Assembly (NCBI GenBank): GCA_910585035.1
Contig: CAJUEF010000006.1
Span: 70,288 to 76,697, forward strand
Direction of reading: 5' to 3'
Length of the DNA: 6,410 bases
From: an uncultured Christensenellaceae bacterium
Lineage (GTDB): Bacteria; Bacillota; Clostridia; Christensenellales; MGBC116941
This document shows, one piece after another, positions 5,975-6,410 of this stretch. The stretch's first letter is position 1, and the number at the start of each line of letters is the position of its first letter. A program made the position numbers and the translations under genes. The notes under the pieces were generated by a model. It searched no databases, was not told where the DNA came from, and saw nothing but the letters and a program-made list of their open reading frames with translations.

Positions 5975-6250
5975 TTATTTTAAAAATATTTCTGCTGACA
6001 GGCGAACGCCAAGAGAAAAACCGTCTGCAAAGTTTTGCGCCATAGTTTCACTAACCAGATTGTCAGCTGCTGCCATTAAATCTTCCAGCTCAAATTTTAA
6101 CCTTCTGTCAAACTTCTCCAGCTTACTTATAAATTCGGCCTGTTGTCTGCATAGTCTTTCACTGCTTTCCCTGTAGTCTTCAAGAATTGGTTTCATTTTC
6201 TCCAATGGATTTATTTCGCCGTTATACAGCTGTTTTAACGCACTTTCCAT
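5975..6250 (-). CDS. Small coiled-coil protein resembling DUF6809, function unknown
   Basis: The 91-residue protein matches, from memory, the pattern of the clostridial DUF6809 family: an N-terminus with LYNGEINPLEK (8-18), a central charged helix, and a C-terminal FADGFSLGVRLSAEIF (74-89). Residues about 20-68 are rich in Glu, Lys, Arg and Leu with heptad-like spacing and are likely a coiled coil. There is no signal peptide, membrane segment or catalytic motif. The start at 6250 is supported by a strong SD, AAGGAGA (6258-6264 on the minus strand), 7 bases upstream. It is transcribed toward the RHH gene and shares its terminator. Function is unknown; such proteins are often scattered in many copies in gut clostridia. 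Family recall is moderate, the coding call is firm. Confidence 0.82.
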   Translation of the reverse strand: MESALKQLYNGEINPLEKMKPILEDYRESSERLCRQQAEFISKLEKFDRRLKFELEDLMAAADNLVSETMAQNFADGFSLGVRLSAEIFLK

Positions 6251-6285
6251 TTTAATTTCTCCTTAATGTATAATACTTTGAAATA

Positions 6286-6315
6286 ATTATGGCACACATT
6301 TTTTGAGAAGTGCAA
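6286..6315 (-). promoter_or_regulatory. Promoter of the DUF6809-like gene (extended -10)
   Basis: On the minus strand the -10 is CATAAT (6286-6291) preceded by TGC, giving TGnCATAAT. A weak -35, TTGCAC (6310-6315), lies 18 bases upstream. Transcription would begin near 6279, with a leader of about 30 nt containing the SD. Like the RNA promoter at 5508-5536 it combines a TTGCA-type -35 with an extended -10. Confidence 0.55.
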
Positions 6316-6340
6316 AATTGGCATAATACATGCCATAATT
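6286..6340. promoter_or_regulatory. Operator-like inverted repeats around the DUF6809-like promoter
   Basis: AATTATGGCA at 6286-6295 overlaps the -10, and its exact reverse complement TGCCATAATT lies at 6331-6340. A tighter dyad, TGGCAT-5-ATGCCA (6319-6335), lies just upstream of the -35. The arrangement, one site over the -10 and a dyad upstream of the -35, is what a repressor binding two sites would show. The dyad followed by T7 (6339-6345) could also read as a weak plus-strand terminator, but the stem is only 6 bp. Confidence 0.45.
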
Positions 6341-6374
6341 TTTTTATAGCACAAAATATATTATACCGTATATG

Positions 6375-6410
6375 ATTTTCTTTGGCTCCACCTTTCTTTT
6401 TTCTAAAAGA
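6375..6410. repeat. Second copy of the palindromic repeat, cut by the window end
   Basis: ATTTTCTTTGG (6375-6385), a 3-base segment, then CACCTTTCTTTTT (6389-6401) match the minus strand of 5048-5087, with two differences in the intervening triplet. The sequence then continues TCTAAAAGA, the start of a returning arm, so the complete hairpin probably extends past 6410. The copy is inverted relative to the first one. Confidence 0.65.

Noticed and set aside
5868..6176. 102-codon plus-strand frame overlapping the RHH gene end and the DUF6809-like gene
   Set aside because: It runs through the terminator and antisense to a well-supported gene; it has no SD and low-complexity Ser/Leu composition.
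1..6410. CRISPR array, tRNA or rRNA genes, transposase genes
   Set aside because: No regularly spaced direct repeats of CRISPR length, no tRNA cloverleaf or rRNA sequence, and no transposase-like protein in any frame.

Overview
The window looks like a chromosomal segment of an AT-rich, low-GC Gram-positive bacterium of the class Clostridia. The evidence is the gene order rho - rpmE - DUF1385 (YqhQ-like) - prmC - prfA, the strong AGGAGG-like ribosome binding sites, the zinc-ribbon form of ribosomal protein L31, and a small protein at the far end that resembles the clostridial DUF6809 family. Genus cannot be named from the sequence alone.

Left half (1-3548): a housekeeping block for transcription termination and translation. 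It opens with the C-terminal end of Rho. Next comes rpmE with its own extended -10 promoter and its own intrinsic terminator. Then follows a tightly packed three-gene unit on the plus strand: a DUF1385 membrane protein, PrmC and peptide chain release factor 1. Each junction in this unit overlaps by 8 bases. PrmC methylates the glutamine of the GGQ motif of the release factor encoded directly after it, so enzyme and substrate are coupled.

Middle (3549-5160): a gap of about 190 bases without a convincing terminator, then a 430-residue calcineurin-like metallophosphoesterase. Its third metal motif reads GEHD instead of GNHD, and its start codon has no visible ribosome binding site. A 26-bp perfect palindrome and a strong bidirectional hairpin terminator follow.

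Right third (5160-6410): the most unusual part. A region of about 680 bases without a protein gene holds what looks like a complete, free-standing, structured non-coding RNA of about 318 nt on the minus strand. It has an extended -10 promoter, a start that falls exactly on the first base of a 13-bp helix, at least four further hairpins, several C-rich loops (CUCCCAU, CUCCCCAU, AUUCCC) and a textbook terminator. I do not recognise its family. Divergent from it is a 65-residue ribbon-helix-helix DNA-binding protein. The very AT-rich space between the two holds three exact copies of TATAAAACAT plus degenerate copies, a plausible operator that could control both. Convergent with the RHH gene, behind a shared terminator, is a 91-residue DUF6809-like protein whose promoter is flanked and overlapped by repeats of TGCCATAATT. 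A relative of the 5048-5087 palindromic repeat appears in inverted orientation at the window's end, so the RNA/RHH/DUF6809 segment is bracketed by two copies of one repeat family.
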